A stretch of DNA of 64,000 nucleotides, from contig NZ_FOPM01000020.1 in the NCBI RefSeq assembly GCF_900113485.1, forward strand, positions 1 through 64,000, read 5' to 3'. The notes under the pieces were generated by a model, which made no database searches, was not told the origin of the DNA, and saw only the letters and a list, made by a program, of their open reading frames with translations. Source of the DNA: Methylobacterium gossipiicola (GTDB taxonomy: Bacteria; Pseudomonadota; Alphaproteobacteria; Rhizobiales; Beijerinckiaceae). Shown in pieces: positions 62,387 to 64,000 of the stretch. A program made the position numbers and the translations under genes. How positions within the stretch are numbered: position 1 is the stretch's first letter; every line of letters begins with the position of its first letter.

Positions 62387-63061
62387 TCAGACCTCCGCCG
62401 GAACCTGCAGAATCTCCACCGGCGGCCCCTGCGCATCCGTGAACACCCCCGCCGTGAGGGTGGCGCCGTAGACGCAGGCCGTGTCGAGGTTGGTGCGGTG
62501 GGCACGCAGATCCGGCCGGCCGCTGCGTTGCGGCGTGTGGCCGTGCACGACGTGACGGCCGAAATCGTAATCCGCCGACAGGAACGGCTCGCGGATCCAC
62601 AGGTGGGTCTCGGGATCGGGATCGATGCCGGGTCGACCGGGCCGGAAACCGGCATGGACATAGTAGCGGCGCGCATCTTCCCAGACGGTGGGGAGGGCGG
62701 AGATCCAGGCGAGGGCGTCACGCGGCAGGGCCTGCGGGTCGGGCGTTCCGAAGGAACGCAGGGTCGCGCGCCCGCCATTCTCGAGCCAGGACGTGGTGCC
62801 GAACCCGCCACGGTAGGCGTCGAGCATCATGCTTTCGTGATTGCCCATGAGGCAGGTGACGCGATCCGGCTCGGCGACCTGGAGGGCGCGCAGGGTCGCG
62901 ATCACGCCGGCGCTGTCGGGACCACGGTCGATGTAATCGCCGAGGAACACGAGGCGGCGCGCTGCGCCTGACCGGTGCGTGTCGATGCGGGCGAGGAGCC
63001 GCGACAGGGCACCGGCGCAGCCGTGAATATCCCCGATGGCGTAGGTGAGGTCCGCTCGCAT
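62387..63061 (-). CDS. Metallophosphoesterase (serine/threonine phosphatase or ApaH-like)
   Basis: The 224-residue protein is a PPP-type metallophosphoesterase with the full metal-site set: YAIGDIHGC at the N-terminus, FLGDYIDRGPDS (about residue 45), CLMGNHESMML (about residue 76) and the late VVHGHTPQ. It could dephosphorylate proteins or cleave diadenosine tetraphosphate; sequence alone does not decide. Its ATG overlaps the aminotransferase stop by one base (TGATG), so it is translated with that gene. Confidence 0.88.
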   Translation of the reverse strand: MRADLTYAIGDIHGCAGALSRLLARIDTHRSGAARRLVFLGDYIDRGPDSAGVIATLRALQVAEPDRVTCLMGNHESMMLDAYRGGFGTTSWLENGGRATLRSFGTPDPQALPRDALAWISALPTVWEDARRYYVHAGFRPGRPGIDPDPETHLWIREPFLSADYDFGRHVVHGHTPQRSGRPDLRAHRTNLDTACVYGATLTAGVFTDAQGPPVEILQVPAEV

Positions 63062-64000
63062 CAGCGCAGCCACATCGTCAGGCGCCGCACGGCGTCGACG
63101 CAATCGGCCTGCGAGCCCGCGAACGAGAACCGGACATGGTGGTGCCCCGCCACGGCATCGAAATCCAGCCCCGGTGTCGCCGCCACGCCGGCCTCGTCGA
63201 GCATCCGGCGGCAGAAGCCGGCCGCGTCGTCGGTGAGGTCGGAAACATCGGTGTAGAGGTAGAACGCGCCGTCCGCCGGATGCGTGCGCCCGAGGCCGAG
63301 ACCGGGAAACGCCTCGAGCAGGAGGGCGCGATTCGCCGCGTAGCCGGCGCGCACGGCCTCGACCTCCTCCACGGCGTCGAACGCCGCCACGGCCGCGACC
63401 TGCGATAGGTAGGGCGCCGAGATGAACAGGTTCTGGGCGAGGCGCTCGACGGGCCGAACCAGCCAATCCGGCACCACCATCCAGCCGATGCGCCAGCCGG
63501 TCATGCACCACGTCTTCGAGAACGAATTGATGACGACGGCATCCGGCTCGTAGCGCAGGGCGGTGTCGGTGGGCACGCCGTAGCTCAGACCGTGATAGAT
63601 CTCGTCGGAGATGAAGTGGAGCCCGAGGGCGCGGGCCGTGGCACAGAGATCGGCGAGGCGCTCGGGGGCGATCACCGTGCCGGAGGGGTTTGCCGGGCTC
63701 ATCACCAGCACGCCGGACAGGGGCGTCTCCGCATGGAGCGCGCGCAGACCCGCGCTGGTGGGCGCGTAGCGATCCGCCTCCGCCAGGGGCAGGGGGGTGG
63801 GCACGAGGTCGAGGGCGTTCAAGATGCTGCGATAGGCAGGGTAGCCCGGCTGCGGCACCGCGACCCTGGCGCCCGCGTCGAACAGGCCGAGAAAGGCGAG
63901 GATGAAGCCCGCCGACGAGCCGGTGGTGACCACGATGCGCTCGGGCGACACCGCCACGCCGTGGGTCTCGGCATAGTGCCGGGCGATGCGCTGCCGCAAG
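63061..64000 (-). CDS. Class I/II PLP-dependent aminotransferase, N-terminus outside the window
   Basis: The frame runs off the right edge, and 313 C-terminal residues are visible of about 380-390 expected. The fold-type I motifs are clear: TTGSSAGFILAFLGLF, MSPANPSGTVI, the ISDEIYHGL segment with the PLP-contacting Asp and Tyr, and the PLP lysine in NSFSKTWCMTGWRIGW. The late HHHVRFSFAGS holds the carboxylate-binding Arg. Aspartate or alanine-type substrates are typical for this group, but none can be fixed. It leads a coupled pair with the phosphatase gene. Confidence 0.9.
   Translation of the reverse strand, partial: LRQRIARHYAETHGVAVSPERIVVTTGSSAGFILAFLGLFDAGARVAVPQPGYPAYRSILNALDLVPTPLPLAEADRYAPTSAGLRALHAETPLSGVLVMSPANPSGTVIAPERLADLCATARALGLHFISDEIYHGLSYGVPTDTALRYEPDAVVINSFSKTWCMTGWRIGWMVVPDWLVRPVERLAQNLFISAPYLSQVAAVAAFDAVEEVEAVRAGYAANRALLLEAFPGLGLGRTHPADGAFYLYTDVSDLTDDAAGFCRRMLDEAGVAATPGLDFDAVAGHHHVRFSFAGSQADCVDAVRRLTMWLR

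Overview
The window is a gene-dense, high-GC stretch (roughly two thirds to 70 % G+C by eye) of a bacterial chromosome. The gene content points to an alphaproteobacterium of the Rhizobiales, and a Methylobacterium-like organism fits best. Supporting points are the pal-cpoB-tilS-ftsH-glmM order, a Kdo hydroxylase, a TIGR02300 zinc-ribbon protein, the AroA-Cmk pair, a HisKA_2-type light-sensing histidine kinase, Omp25/31-like porins and CtrA-, RpoH- and EcfG-like promoter signals. The taxonomic call is inference from gene families; no 16S gene is present. No insertion sequence, prophage, integrase or CRISPR array was seen. Almost all of it is core chromosome.

Layout. 1-7.3 kb: end of a probable gyrA, a membrane diguanylate cyclase, coaD, two cyclophilin-type prolyl isomerases (one exported, one cytoplasmic) around a TonB/TolA-like periplasmic protein, a DMT exporter, the coupled mrp-mobA pair and a stress-type flavin/PLP-fold protein. 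7.3-14 kb: pncB, pxpA, an AI-2E-family permease with an extra C-terminal domain, hisN, a lysophospholipase-like hydrolase, and hsp20 behind an RpoH-like promoter and a ROSE-type RNA thermometer. 14-21 kb: small exported and HTH proteins, kdoO, hemC, a divergent GSCFA/WcbI pair (surface polysaccharide), and a divergent receiver/Hpt phosphorelay pair. 21-29 kb: pal, cpoB, tilS, ftsH (RpoH-like promoter), glmM and a second phosphohexomutase. 29-33 kb: three tandem outer-membrane beta-barrel genes, the last with a mosaic composition, then an HNH endonuclease. 33-41 kb: an MscS-type channel, a CAP-domain lipoprotein, a MAPEG protein, alaS, an SDR and a DUF2147 protein. 41-46 kb: the complete dTDP-L-rhamnose operon rfbCBDA, a UbiC-like protein and two identical tRNA-Ala genes. 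46-52 kb: TIGR02300 protein, aroA-cmk, DUF805 and hrpB. 52-64 kb: a small His/Arg/Met-rich exported peptide, mutS, a LOV-domain histidine kinase with its receiver, ampG-ecsC, a leucyl aminopeptidase that appears to start at CTG, a TPR lipoprotein, a metallophosphatase and a truncated aminotransferase.

Themes. Many genes serve the envelope: dTDP-rhamnose, GlmM, the phosphohexomutase, KdoO, Pal/CpoB, AmpG, porins, MscS, GSCFA/WcbI. A second theme is stress and signal response: ROSE/hsp20, ftsH, LOV kinase, receiver/Hpt pair, diguanylate cyclase and MscS. The signals most worth following are the ROSE thermometer with its RpoH promoter, the LOV kinase-receiver pair, the likely CTG start of the aminopeptidase, and the orphan Hpt/receiver pair sitting where tol genes are often found.
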